64,000 nt of DNA from Glycomyces fuscus (lineage in GTDB: Bacteria > Actinomycetota > Actinomycetes > Streptosporangiales > Streptosporangiaceae): NCBI GenBank assembly GCA_002529455.1, contig NYMS01000037.1:88070-152069 (forward strand), given 5' to 3'. Below, in pieces: positions 1 through 8,071 of the stretch. The position numbers and the translations under genes are program-made. Each line of letters starts with the position of its first letter. Within the stretch, counting starts at the first letter, position 1. The notes beneath the pieces were generated by a model, which made no database searches, was not told the DNA's origin, and was given only the letters and a program-made list of their open reading frames with translations.

Positions 1-345
1 CCCGCTCTGCTCGGCGGCGAACCGGATCTGGTCGGCCAGGTACTCGGCGACCAGTTCACCGCTGGCCTGGCCGGTGAGCCGGAACGGCTGGGACTTCTCC
101 TTGAGCATCGCGCCGACCGCCGCGTAGGGGTCCGTCCGCTCGTGCAGGCGCAGCCGCAGCAGCCACCCCTTCCTGCGGCCCGCGCCGGGCTGGAAGTCGA
201 CCTCGGCGATCGCGCTCACGGGGAGTTCGAGCTGGCCGATCCGTTTGAGCAGGGGGTCCTTGAACCAGCCCCGGGCCTCGTACCTGATCGCGACCGTCTC
301 GCCGTCGAACCGCCACACGGCCTGGTCGCCGCGCAAGTCGTCCAT
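1..345 (-). CDS. DUF4429 protein (cut by window edge)
   Basis: The frame opens at an ATG (343-345) and runs off the left edge after 115 codons, so only the N-terminal part is visible. The opening MDDLRGDQAVWRFDGETVAI is characteristic of the actinobacterial DUF4429 family, whose members often carry two copies of this small beta-rich module and have no known function. There is no signal peptide or membrane segment in the visible part. It lies downstream of a glycosyltransferase gene in the same direction but is separated from it by a hairpin, so it is probably transcribed on its own. The family call rests on remembered sequence resemblance only. Confidence 0.7.
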   Translation of the reverse strand, partial: MDDLRGDQAVWRFDGETVAIRYEARGWFKDPLLKRIGQLELPVSAIAEVDFQPGAGRRKGWLLRLRLHERTDPYAAVGAMLKEKSQPFRLTGQASGELVAEYLADQIRFAAEQSG

Positions 346-389
346 GACACCCACTTTCCGTTCCCTGTCCCTGTCCCCTACCTAGCAGA

Positions 390-416
390 GGGCCCCCTCC
401 CGTACGGGAGGGGCCC
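390..416 (-). terminator. Hairpin after the glycosyltransferase gene
   Basis: A self-complementary stretch is centred on CGTACG (401-406), with ten paired bases per side. Three more pairs follow beyond a single bulged C. It lies between the stop of the glycosyltransferase gene and the start of the DUF4429 gene, both on the minus strand. No U-tract follows, as is common for actinomycete terminators. Confidence 0.5.
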
Positions 417-445
417 GGACCGGAAGCCGCCGGAGGGGAGGGCGC

Positions 446-1441
446 TCAGGCCCGGGCCGCCTGCGCCGTGCGCGAGTCCGAGCCGAGTCCGGGCGGGCTG
501 GTGATGAACCCGGCGCCCCACGACATGTGCATGGTGGCCAGCGCGAGCGGGATCATCGGCAGGCTGGCGGCGGGCAGGCCGCGGCCGAGCGGCACCGACG
601 CGGCGGTGATCAGGGCCAGGTAGGCGGCCGGGACCAGGAACAGCGGCCAGAAGAGGAAGCCGCCGACCAGTCCGACGACCACGCCGGTCAGGGCGAGGGG
701 CGGGGCCAGGTAGCGCAGGTTGATGGTGCCCTTGTGCTGGCGGGAGACCACCCTGCGCCAGCGGCCGTAGTGGAAGTACTGCTTGGCGAGCAGGCGCACG
801 TTGCGCCGGGGGCGGTAGGAGACCCGCATGCGCGGCTGGAACCACACCGTGCCGCCGCTGGTGCGGATGCGGTGGTTCATCTCCCAGTCCTGGGCGCGCA
901 GGAACGCCTCGTCGTAGCCGCCGACCCGCTCCAGCGCCGAGCGCCGGAAGACGCCCAGGTACACGGTGTCGGCCGGCCCGCCCTCGCCGCCGGTGTGGAA
1001 GCGCGCGTTGCCCACGCCCACCTTGGAGGTCATGGCGGCGGCGACCGCCCGCTCCCAGGGGGTCGTGCCCTCGGCGGCCATGATCCCGCCGACGTTGTCG
1101 GCTCCGGTCTCGCGGAGCGTCTCCACGGCCACCCGCAGGTAGTCCGAGGGCATCATGGCGTGCCCGTCGATACGGGCGACGATGTCGTGCGAGGAGGCCC
1201 CGATGGCGGCGTTGAGCCCGGAGGGGGTCCTGCCCGTGGGGTTGTCCACCACCTTGACGCGCGGGTCGGCGGCGGCGAGCCCGTCGGCGACCTCGCGGGT
1301 GCGGTCCGAGGAGGGGCCGACCCCGAGCACGACCTCCAGTTCACCCGGGTAGTCCTGGGCGAGGACGTGCTCCACCGCGGCGGCGAGGTGGCGCTCTTCG
1401 TTGAGTACGGGCATGACGACGGAGACAGGCGGCCAGGACAC
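446..1441 (-). CDS. Family 2 glycosyltransferase, membrane-anchored
   Basis: Inverting GT-A glycosyltransferase, likely acting at the inner face of the membrane on an envelope or exopolysaccharide. The nucleotide-binding opening SVVMPVLNEERHL is at residues 7-19, an acidic metal-site motif RIDGH near residue 95, and the acceptor/catalytic motif AQDWEMNHRI near residue 187. Three hydrophobic segments (about residues 250-318) anchor the C-terminus, as in ExoA-like enzymes. I chose the GTG at 1441 because GGGAA lies six bases upstream; a GTG two codons earlier (1447) has no spacing to that site. The nearby LCP protein and UDP-glucose dehydrogenase fit a role in cell-surface glycan assembly; the actual sugar is unknown. 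Confidence 0.85.
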   Translation of the reverse strand: MSWPPVSVVMPVLNEERHLAAAVEHVLAQDYPGELEVVLGVGPSSDRTREVADGLAAADPRVKVVDNPTGRTPSGLNAAIGASSHDIVARIDGHAMMPSDYLRVAVETLRETGADNVGGIMAAEGTTPWERAVAAAMTSKVGVGNARFHTGGEGGPADTVYLGVFRRSALERVGGYDEAFLRAQDWEMNHRIRTSGGTVWFQPRMRVSYRPRRNVRLLAKQYFHYGRWRRVVSRQHKGTINLRYLAPPLALTGVVVGLVGGFLFWPLFLVPAAYLALITAASVPLGRGLPAASLPMIPLALATMHMSWGAGFITSPPGLGSDSRTAQAARA

Positions 1442-1527
1442 GGGCACTTCCCAGGGTCAAGACGTGTCGGGACTGCGTAGGAGCGTGTCGTACGCGCGTC
1501 AACGGTACTGCACGCGTACGGCGGCGA

Positions 1528-1553
1528 CGGCCCGGCGGAACCCCGCCGGGCCG
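1528..1553 (-). terminator. Hairpin after the TM2 gene
   Basis: An 11-bp GC stem (1528-1538 with 1543-1553) and a four-base AACC loop lie ten bases past the stop codon of the TM2 protein. It probably ends that transcript before the glycosyltransferase gene. Confidence 0.6.
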
Positions 1554-1563
1554 GGCCGGTGCC

Positions 1564-1806
1564 TCAGCCCTGGTTCTTGACGGGCAGGCCCTCCGCGTCC
1601 TTGAACGAGCCGACGATGATCATGATCAGGTCGATGAGCGTCCAGACGCCGACACCGCCGCAGGTGAGGATCATCAGGACGCCGGTGCCGATCTTGCCCG
1701 TGTAGAAGCGGTGGACGCCGATCGTGCCCAGGAACAGGCAGAGCAGGAGGGCCACGAGCCAGTTCCTGCTGGAGACGGCCTCGGGGTGGGGCTGGGGATA
1801 CGTCAC
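1564..1806 (-). CDS. TM2 domain membrane protein
   Basis: An 80-residue protein made almost entirely of a TM2 module. Two membrane helices (about 17-35 and 41-66) are joined by the signature turn GVHRFYTGKIGTG, followed by GGVGVWTLIDLIMIIVG. TM2 proteins are small inner-membrane proteins of unclear biochemical role. A longer in-frame version starting upstream is possible, but the GTG at 1806 is preceded by GGAG at a suitable distance and gives the normal family length. It appears monocistronic, with a hairpin just downstream. Confidence 0.85.
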   Translation of the reverse strand: MTYPQPHPEAVSSRNWLVALLLCLFLGTIGVHRFYTGKIGTGVLMILTCGGVGVWTLIDLIMIIVGSFKDAEGLPVKNQG

Positions 1807-2141
1807 TGGGACTCCGTGTCGCGAGAGGGATGTGACCGGGGGCGGGCCGGTGCGCGGCGTGCGCGGGTCGGCGGCCCCGGGACGGGGGTCACGGCCGGTC
1901 GGGGACCGGACCTCGTTATCCTGCCTGCCCGAACAGGGATTTCGGTCACATGGTGATACCGGATACGGCTCAGGATGGAACACGCGTGCCGAACCTCCGC
2001 GCAGTTCACGGCGTCACACCGAGGAGACGGACAGGCAAAGGGGAGGACAACACGCCGGGGGTTGACATCCCGCGCGCTTCGGCGAATCGGGTGACAACCT
2101 AGAGATAAGGACACCGTTGACCGGGTGGGACGGGGACGCCG

Positions 2142-3635
2142 ATGAGCGATGACAGGGCGGGACGGCACGAACCCGCGGAGGAGTTCCGCCGCCAGCGCTC
2201 CCAGCCCCTTCCTCCCGAGCGCTCCCCCAGGTCCGGCCGGGTGACCGTGCCCAGCGCCGCCACCCGTCGGCGCCGCACCGGCCTGCTGGTGATGAGCGCG
2301 CTGTCGGCGCTGGTCCTGATCGCCTCGGGGACCTCGTGGGCGCTCACCGGGTGGATGTCGGGGGCGCTGAACCGGTTCGACGTGTTCGGCGGGCTGTCCG
2401 AGGACGACCGCCCCGAGCAGACCGGCGGCCTGACCTTCCTGGTGATCGGCTCCGACAACCGGGACGAGATGAGCGAGGAGGCCCAGGAGGAGCTGAGCGT
2501 GGGCTCCACCCCGGGACAGCGCTCCGACAGCATGATGCTGGTGCGGCTCAACCACGACCGCGACCACGTCACCGTCGTCGGCATCCCCCGGGACCTGTGG
2601 GTGGAGATCCCCGGCCAGGGGCCCGACAAGATCAACGCCGCCTACGCCCACGGCGGCCCGCAGCTGGCCGTGCGGACCGTGGAGTCGGTGACCGACGTCC
2701 GCGTCGACCACTACGTCGAGGTGGACTTCAACGGCTTCGTGGACGTGGTGGACGCCCTGGGCGGCATCGAGGTGTGCCTGCCCGAGGCGATCCACGACCC
2801 CAAGGCCCATCTGGACATGGAGGCGGGCACGCACCGGGTGGACGGGACCGAGGCCCTGGCCTTCGCCCGCACCCGCGCCACATCGCGCGGCGACCTGGAC
2901 CGGATCGAGCGCCAGCAGCAGGTCCTGTCCGCCATGCTCGACCAGGCGATGAGCACCGAGACGCTCTCCGACCCGGCCAAGCTGACCGACTTCCTGGACA
3001 GCGCCCTGTCGTCGGTGACCGTGGACCAGGGACTGGACACCGGCACCATCAACGAGCTCGCCTACCAGATGCGCGACCTGGACATGGGCGAGGTCACCTT
3101 CACGCAGGTGCCCATCGCCGACATGGAGTACTGGACGCCGCGCGGCGACGTCGCCGTGCTCTGGGACGAGCCCGCCGCCCGCGAGCTGTTCGCCGCGGTC
3201 CGGGCCGACCGGACGATCGGCGGGCCTTCGGAGGAGGCGCGGTCCGAGCCCGAGCTGCGGCCCGGCGACATCCGGGTCCAGGTGTTCAACGGGATCGGCA
3301 CCGCCGGCCTGGGCGCGCAGCTGGACGCCGATCTGGCCGCGGCCGGGTTCCAGGTGTCCTCCCCGGCGCAGAACTGGAGCAGCCTCGACGTCGCCACCAC
3401 CCAGGTGCGCCACGGAGCGGACGACGCGGACGCGGCCGAGTACGTGGCCGGGATGATCCCGGGCTCCCGGACGGTCGAGGACACCGCCCTGGACGGTGAG
3501 CTCCAGATCGTGATCGGATTCGACTACACGGCGTTCGAGGCCCCGCAGACCGCGGACGCCGCCCCGGCGGAGGAGCCCTCGGCGCAAGAGGACTCCGGCG
3601 CGGTCTCGACCGCCCGGGAGAACGTCTGCGGGTGA
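2142..3635 (+). CDS. LytR-CpsA-Psr family ligase with LytR_C domain
   Basis: LCP enzymes move undecaprenyl-linked glycans (teichoic acid, arabinogalactan or capsule) onto peptidoglycan outside the membrane. The 497-residue protein has a cytoplasmic tail of about 45 residues and one membrane helix (about 47-68). The LCP domain (about 95-270) contains VIGSDNRD, RSDSMMLVRLN, IPRDLWVEIPG, KINAAYAHGG and the arginine/aspartate signature FARTRATSRGDLDRIERQ. A LytR_C domain follows (about 375-465, VQVFNGIGTAGLGAQL). All catalytic arginine and aspartate motifs of the family appear present. It starts an apparent two-gene unit with the next membrane-protein gene. Its neighbours (glycosyltransferase, UDP-glucose dehydrogenase) suggest envelope glycan attachment. 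Confidence 0.92.
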   Translation: MSDDRAGRHEPAEEFRRQRSQPLPPERSPRSGRVTVPSAATRRRRTGLLVMSALSALVLIASGTSWALTGWMSGALNRFDVFGGLSEDDRPEQTGGLTFLVIGSDNRDEMSEEAQEELSVGSTPGQRSDSMMLVRLNHDRDHVTVVGIPRDLWVEIPGQGPDKINAAYAHGGPQLAVRTVESVTDVRVDHYVEVDFNGFVDVVDALGGIEVCLPEAIHDPKAHLDMEAGTHRVDGTEALAFARTRATSRGDLDRIERQQQVLSAMLDQAMSTETLSDPAKLTDFLDSALSSVTVDQGLDTGTINELAYQMRDLDMGEVTFTQVPIADMEYWTPRGDVAVLWDEPAARELFAAVRADRTIGGPSEEARSEPELRPGDIRVQVFNGIGTAGLGAQLDADLAAAGFQVSSPAQNWSSLDVATTQVRHGADDADAAEYVAGMIPGSRTVEDTALDGELQIVIGFDYTAFEAPQTADAAPAEEPSAQEDSGAVSTARENVCG

Positions 3636-3652
3636 CGCGAGGGAGATTCACC

Positions 3653-4381
3653 GTGCTGCACCACCTGGTCGGCCTGCTCGGCGGCGTCGCCCTGGCCCCT
3701 GTGCTGTGGGTCGCCGCGGCCTGGTCGGCCGGGCTGCTCCCCCGGTTCGCGGAGGGCGAGGTGACCGTGGCGACGGTCTCGTCGGCGGTGGTGCTGGGGC
3801 TGTTGGGAGTCGTGTGCGCCTACCTGGTGGCGTCGCGGCTGTCGCCGCTGGTGGCCGGGGCCAGCGGGGCCCTGCTCACGGCGCTGAGCCTGTGGCCGGT
3901 CGCGCACCCGGTGTCCATGGACGCGGCGCTGTCCTGGCTCAACGAGGACAGCTCCCTCTACCCCTCGGGCGCGGGCCTGGCCGTGGCGCTGCCGCTGGGG
4001 ACGCTGCTGCTGTTCTCCGCCGCGATGCCCGTCCGCTGGCGTGCCGCGGACGACGCGGCCCCGCCCTCCGGCGGTCGGGTCGTGGCCCGCGCCAGCCGGG
4101 AGGAGTACCGGCGCGGGGGCGGTCCCGCCGGCTTCCCGGAGGGCGGGGCGGTCGGCGACACGGTCCCGGACGCGGTCCCCGACCTCCCGGACCCGGCGCG
4201 GACCGCCGACGACCCCGGCGGCGGGTTCGGCGACGGGTTCGGCGGCGATCCCGGCGGCGGGTTCGAGGACGATCCGGACAAGACGACCACGCCCTTCCGC
4301 CGCGGCGGGAGCGGTGCCGTGTGGACCCCCCTGGACGAGGGCGGCGGCGAGCGCAGGTGGAGATTCGGCCGCCGACGCTGA
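3653..4381 (+). CDS. Membrane protein with Gly/Asp-rich cytoplasmic tail
   Basis: I do not recognise a named family. The first 130 or so residues hold four hydrophobic segments, starting directly at the N-terminus. The remaining third is polar and disordered, rich in Gly, Asp, Pro and Arg (for example DDPGGGFGDGFGGDPGGGF), and ends in a basic cluster. The GTG at 3653 has GGGAG seven bases upstream and is preferred; an upstream GTG at 3632 overlaps the LCP stop codon and would add seven residues. The 17-base gap to the LCP gene suggests co-transcription and possibly a role in the same envelope process, which is inference. Confidence 0.7.
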   Translation: MLHHLVGLLGGVALAPVLWVAAAWSAGLLPRFAEGEVTVATVSSAVVLGLLGVVCAYLVASRLSPLVAGASGALLTALSLWPVAHPVSMDAALSWLNEDSSLYPSGAGLAVALPLGTLLLFSAAMPVRWRAADDAAPPSGGRVVARASREEYRRGGGPAGFPEGGAVGDTVPDAVPDLPDPARTADDPGGGFGDGFGGDPGGGFEDDPDKTTTPFRRGGSGAVWTPLDEGGGERRWRFGRRR

Positions 4382-4611
4382 ACGCGCCCCTGTGCCCGAT
4401 ACGCCACGCCCACCGGTAGCCTGAGCGCCTGACTGTTCACGCGGTGTTCGGTCGTGCGCCACACCCCGACGCGTAAGGTGATGCATCGCGCCCCGGGCAC
4501 ACCCGTAGGCCGAACAATGTCCGTTTTCTGCCCTCAAGCAGGGTGTTGACCGCCTTCGGCGGGCACAACCAGCGACACGGGAGCGGACGAAAGCGAGGAA
4601 GGACACAACCA

Positions 4612-5943
4612 GTGGTCGAAGCGGACCGTATGCGCGTCTCCGTCATCGGTACCGGGTATCTGGGTGCCACCACCGCGGCCTGCCTGGCCGAGATGGGGTT
4701 CGAGGTCCTGGGGCTCGACGTCGACGAGGCCAAGATCGACATGCTCCGCTCCGGCAGGGTCCCCTTCTTCGAACCCGGACTCGACGAGCTGCTCACCGCG
4801 AACCTGGGAACCGGCCGCCTGCACTTCACGACCTCCTTCGCCGAGGCCGCGGAGTTCGCCGACCTGCACCTGATCTGCGTGGGCACCCCGCAGCGCGACG
4901 ACTCCGGCGCGGCCGACCTGCGCTACGTCAACGCCGCGGTGGACCAGCTGGCCCCGCACCTGACCCGCCCCGCGGTGGTCGTGGGCCGCTCCACCGTCCC
5001 CGTGGGCACCGCGGCGACCCTGGCCGCCCGGCTGTCCGCGCTGGCCCCCGCCGGCGAGGAGGCCGAGCTGGGGTGGAGCCCGGAGTTCCTGCGCGAGGGC
5101 TTCGGGGTGGAGGACACGCTGCACCCGAACCGGATCGTGATCGGCACCGACTCCCCCCGGGTGGAGAAGGCCGTGCGCGCCCTGTGGCAGCGCCAGATCG
5201 ACGACGGCGTCCCCTTCCTGGTGACCGACCTCCAGACCGCCGAGCTGGTCAAGGTGGCGGCCAACGCCTTCCTGGCCACGAAGATCTCCTTCATCAACGC
5301 CATGGCGGAGGTGTCGGAGGTGGCCGGGGCCGACGTCATCCAGCTGGCCGAGGCGCTGTCCCACGACGACCGCATCGGCGGCAAGTTCCTCGGCCCGGGC
5401 CTGGGCTTCGGCGGCGGCTGTCTGCCCAAGGACATCCGCGCGTTCATGGCGCGCGCCGACGAGCTGGGCGTGGAGCCCGCGCTGTCCTTCCTGCGCGAGG
5501 TGGACGCGATCAACCAGCGCCGCCGGGCGCGCACCATCGACATCGCCCGCCAGCTGATCGGCGGGAGCTTCGCCGGGCGCACGGTGACCGTGCTGGGCGC
5601 GGCGTTCAAACCCAACTCCGACGACATCCGCGACTCACCCGCCCTGGACGTGGCCTCCACCATCGCCTCCCTGGGCGCCCAGGTGACGGTGTACGACCCG
5701 CAGGCCCTGGAGCGGGCGCGCGAGGCGCACCCGGAGCTGAACTACGCCGACTCCATGCTGGCGGCGGCCCGCGGCGCCGACGTGGTGCTGCTGCTCACCG
5801 AGTGGGCGGAGTTCCGCGAGGCCAACCCGGAGGAGCTGTCCTCGGTGGTGGCCCGCAAGCGCATCGTGGACGGGCGCAACGCGCTCGACCCCACCTTCTG
5901 GCGCGCCTCGGGGTGGACCTACCGGGCGCTGGGCCGCCAGTAG
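4612..5943 (+). CDS. ugd: UDP-glucose 6-dehydrogenase
   Basis: Oxidises UDP-glucose (or a close relative) twice with NAD+ to the uronic acid, supplying UDP-glucuronate for surface polysaccharides. The NAD-binding glycine motif VIGTGYLG lies near residues 10-17. The central domain follows, with the catalytic cysteine in GGGCLPKDIRAF near residue 270, and then the C-terminal UDP-binding domain. At 443 residues it is normal size. The frame is open further upstream, but the GTG at 4612 is preceded by the strong site GAGGAAGGA (4595-4603) with an eight-base spacer, which decides the start. A strong terminator follows. The gene appears monocistronic. Confidence 0.95.
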   Translation: MVEADRMRVSVIGTGYLGATTAACLAEMGFEVLGLDVDEAKIDMLRSGRVPFFEPGLDELLTANLGTGRLHFTTSFAEAAEFADLHLICVGTPQRDDSGAADLRYVNAAVDQLAPHLTRPAVVVGRSTVPVGTAATLAARLSALAPAGEEAELGWSPEFLREGFGVEDTLHPNRIVIGTDSPRVEKAVRALWQRQIDDGVPFLVTDLQTAELVKVAANAFLATKISFINAMAEVSEVAGADVIQLAEALSHDDRIGGKFLGPGLGFGGGCLPKDIRAFMARADELGVEPALSFLREVDAINQRRRARTIDIARQLIGGSFAGRTVTVLGAAFKPNSDDIRDSPALDVASTIASLGAQVTVYDPQALERAREAHPELNYADSMLAAARGADVVLLLTEWAEFREANPEELSSVVARKRIVDGRNALDPTFWRASGWTYRALGRQ

Positions 5944-5962
5944 CCCGTCCCGCGTCACGCAC

Positions 5963-6000
5963 GACGGCCGGACCCCGCGGGGTCCGGCCGTCCGCTTTTT
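5963..6000 (+). terminator. Strong intrinsic terminator after ugd
   Basis: A perfect 30-base palindrome (5963-5992; 15 bp per arm, centred on CCGCGG) is followed by CGCTTTTT. This is the clearest Rho-independent-type terminator in the window. Confidence 0.9.
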
Positions 6001-6109
6001 CGGACGGACCCCGGGCCGTCACCCCCCGACCATGATTGACTTCACTCCGTAGTTGCCTGTGTACGCCCGGCGCCATGCCGGGCGTCCGAGGACGGACGGA
6101 GTCCCACCC

Positions 6110-6823
6110 GTGAAGCTTCCCCTGACGGCCGGCACCGCACTGGCCCTGCTCCTGGCGGTCCAGCCCGCCCACGCGGTGCCCGCGCCGCCCGCGCCGCTCG
6201 CGCCGGAGGAGGCGCACTGCCCGGTGCTCGATCCGCCGCCGAGCGAGGAGGACCTGGAGCGGTACCTGTGCGGCGACCGCCGCCTGGGCCCCGCCGACCT
6301 GCCCGAGGACGGACCGGTCGGCACGCTGTTGGAGGGGTACGACCGGCTCGGCGACCTCACCCCCGTCGAGTTCCTGGACCGCTGGGCCACGCCCGAGGGC
6401 TGGGACTACCCCGAGCACATGGGCTTCGTGGTGGAGGACGGCGAGCCGGTGACCGAGCTGCGGGTCCTGCCCGAGGGGTGGCTGCTGGACCGGTTCGGAT
6501 CCCCGCGCGGCACGTTCCTGGCCCCCGCGGGCGCGCCGTACGGGCGGCGCGCCCTGCCGCCGGACTCGCTGAACACGTGGCCGGACGGACCCGAGCACAA
6601 CTACAACTGCTACGAGGTGACCGAGGAGTTCACCGCCCTGGTGGGACCGATCGCACCGCACTTCGAGCAGCCCGGCGGCGGCGAGCAGGTGCTCGTCCCC
6701 GCCGAGGGGGTCGTGGAGGAGCCCGAGGCGGAGTACGCCTCCGTCAGCCAGCTCATGGAGGGCGGCCACCTGGAGCAGCGCCCGGCCGGGGAGTGCGTCG
6801 TGCCCCGGGGCTACGCCGGCTGA
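6110..6823 (+). CDS. Secreted TNT-domain NAD(P)+ glycohydrolase-like protein
   Basis: A predicted exported protein of 237 residues. It has a Sec signal peptide (about residues 1-22, ending AHA), then an N-terminal region with two cysteines (residues about 38 and 55), then a TNT domain. TNT is the NAD+-degrading toxin domain of mycobacterial CpnT. Conserved blocks visible are LLDRFGSPRGTFLAPAG (about 125-141), YGRRALPP and PHFEQPGGGEQ (about 183-193), which include the arginines and glutamine usually conserved. The GTG at 6110 has GGACGGAG eight bases upstream and places the signal peptide at the N-terminus. No recognisable immunity gene adjoins it; the downstream region is a gene scar. Related stand-alone proteins occur in other actinomycetes, and enzymatic activity is inferred. 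Confidence 0.8.
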   Translation: MKLPLTAGTALALLLAVQPAHAVPAPPAPLAPEEAHCPVLDPPPSEEDLERYLCGDRRLGPADLPEDGPVGTLLEGYDRLGDLTPVEFLDRWATPEGWDYPEHMGFVVEDGEPVTELRVLPEGWLLDRFGSPRGTFLAPAGAPYGRRALPPDSLNTWPDGPEHNYNCYEVTEEFTALVGPIAPHFEQPGGGEQVLVPAEGVVEEPEAEYASVSQLMEGGHLEQRPAGECVVPRGYAG

Positions 6824-6879
6824 CCGGACGCGGCACGGGGGCGGACGGGCCCCGGCGCGTCCGCCCCCGTGCGGTCCGG
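6824..6879 (+). terminator. Hairpin after the TNT gene
   Basis: A 14-bp perfect stem (6833-6846 with 6859-6872) is extended by an outer CCGGAC/GTCCGG pairing immediately after the stop codon. Confidence 0.75.
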
Positions 6880-6957
6880 GGCGCACCGGTCCGGCGTCCC
6901 CCGCGGCCGGTGCGGGCCTCGCGGCGCGGACGGCGGTCGGCGCGGATGGCGGTCCGG

Positions 6958-7262
6958 TCACGGACGGGCCGGTGCGTCGTCGGCCGGGGCCGGGGTGCCG
7001 GACTCCTCGCCCGTCCCGGGCGGCAGCCTCCTCAGGGCGACGGCGACCAGGAGCGCGACCATGAACGGCAGGTTGACGAGGAAGACCGAGCCCCACCAGA
7101 AGAACTCCAGGAGCAGTCCGCCGAGGATCGGCCCGGCGACCGCGCCGCCGGTGAAGGCGACGGTCCAGGCACCGACCGCCGTGCCGCGCTGCCGGGGGTC
7201 GGTGAACATGTCGCGGACCAGGGAGAGCGTGGAGGGCGCCAGGATCGACCCCGCCGTCGAGG
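6958..7262 (-). pseudogene. MFS multidrug transporter fragment (DHA2-like)
   Basis: About 100 codons resemble an internal piece of a 14-helix drug:proton antiporter. ILAPSTLSLVRDMFTDPRQR is followed by TAVGAWTVAFTGGAVAGPIL and WGSVFLVNLPFMVALL, the usual region of helices 4 to 6. The N-terminal helices and motif A are missing, and the frame runs into unrelated sequence and a stop after helix 6. The upstream edge butts directly against a TetR fragment on the opposite strand. It is best read as debris of a deleted efflux gene rather than a functional small protein. Confidence 0.75.
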
Positions 7263-7393
7263 CCGGTCTGGGTTCCATGGCCTACAACTTCGTCACCGGC
7301 TACCTCGTCCAGTACCTCATCGACCCCGAGGCGCTGCCGACCGTGGACCAGGCGGTCGAGGGCCTGCGCCTCCTCCTGCCCGCCGGGGACTGA
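7245..7393 (+). pseudogene. TetR-family regulator C-terminal fragment
   Basis: The plus strand encodes a TetR-type C-terminal tail (GLGSMAYNFVTGYLVQYL, then DPEALPTVDQAVEGLRLLLP) with its natural stop at 7391-7393. No helix-turn-helix part is present upstream. The similarity stops at the junction with the MFS fragment around 7245-7262. A transporter gene and its TetR regulator normally lie side by side, so this looks like a deletion that fused the remains of such a pair. Confidence 0.65.
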
Positions 7394-7447
7394 GCGGGCA
7401 CGCGGGAGCCCCGGCACCCGCGACGGGTACCGGGGCCGTCCGGACAC

Positions 7448-7470
7448 GGGGCGAAGCGGAGCGGAGCCCC
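7448..7470 (-). repeat. Hairpin-1-like piece of dispersed repeat (copy E)
   Basis: Read on the minus strand, the sequence pairs GGGGC with GCCCC around a loop TCCGCTCCGCTTC. That is the same loop as hairpin 1 of the repeat copies near 9.98, 12.84, 24.69 and 31.97 kb, but with compensatory changes in the stem. It lies 47 bases past the purE stop. A GCAGGCAC stretch beside it is shared with copy A. Confidence 0.55.
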
Positions 7471-7516
7471 AAAGCAGGCACCATTCGGGCGTCGGCGGGG
7501 CCCTGGAGGCTGCGGG

Positions 7517-8071
7517 CTAGCGTCCGAAGCCGGTGGGCCTGCCCCCGCTCTCGACCTCGCGGCGCAGCCGCTCGCCCTTGGCGTGGGCCTGCTCCTTGAG
7601 CTCCTCCTGGAAGCGGGCCATGCGCTCGGCGAGCGCGGGGTCGTTGGCGGCCAGCATCCGCACCGCCAGCAGGCCGGCGTTGCGGGCCGCGCCCACGGCC
7701 ACGGTCGCCACCGGCACCCCGGCGGGCATCTGCACGATGGACAGCAGCGAGTCCATACCGTCCAGGTACTTGAGCGGCACCGGGACGCCCACCACCGGCA
7801 GGGTCGTCACCGAGGCCAGCATGCCCGGCAGGTGGGCGGCCCCGCCCGCACCGGCGATGACCACCTTCAGGCCGCGACCGGCGGCCTCGGCGCCGTAGGA
7901 GATCATCTCGTGCGGCATCCGGTGCGCGGAGACCACGTCTGCCTCGAAGGGCACGTCGAACTCGCGCAGGGCCTCGGCCGCCTCCCGCATCACCGGCCAG
8001 TCGGAGTCCGAGCCCATCACGATGCCCACCACCGGGCCCCTGGCGTCCCGTCCGTTGGCGCTGTCGGTCAC
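7517..8071 (-). CDS. purE: N5-carboxyaminoimidazole ribonucleotide mutase
   Basis: Class I PurE converts N5-CAIR made by PurK to CAIR in purine biosynthesis. It is a 184-residue cytosolic protein with the family motifs [12 protein letters not shown] (about 17-28), SAHRMPHEM (about 48-56), [11 protein letters not shown] and the C-terminal helical extension common in actinomycetes. The GTG start overlaps the purK stop by four bases (GTGA), so the two are translationally coupled. A degenerate piece of the window's dispersed repeat lies shortly after the stop codon. Confidence 0.96.
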   Translation of the reverse strand: MTDSANGRDARGPVVGIVMGSDSDWPVMREAAEALREFDVPFEADVVSAHRMPHEMISYGAEAAGRGLKVVIAGAGGAAHLPGMLASVTTLPVVGVPVPLKYLDGMDSLLSIVQMPAGVPVATVAVGAARNAGLLAVRMLAANDPALAERMARFQEELKEQAHAKGERLRREVESGGRPTGFGR

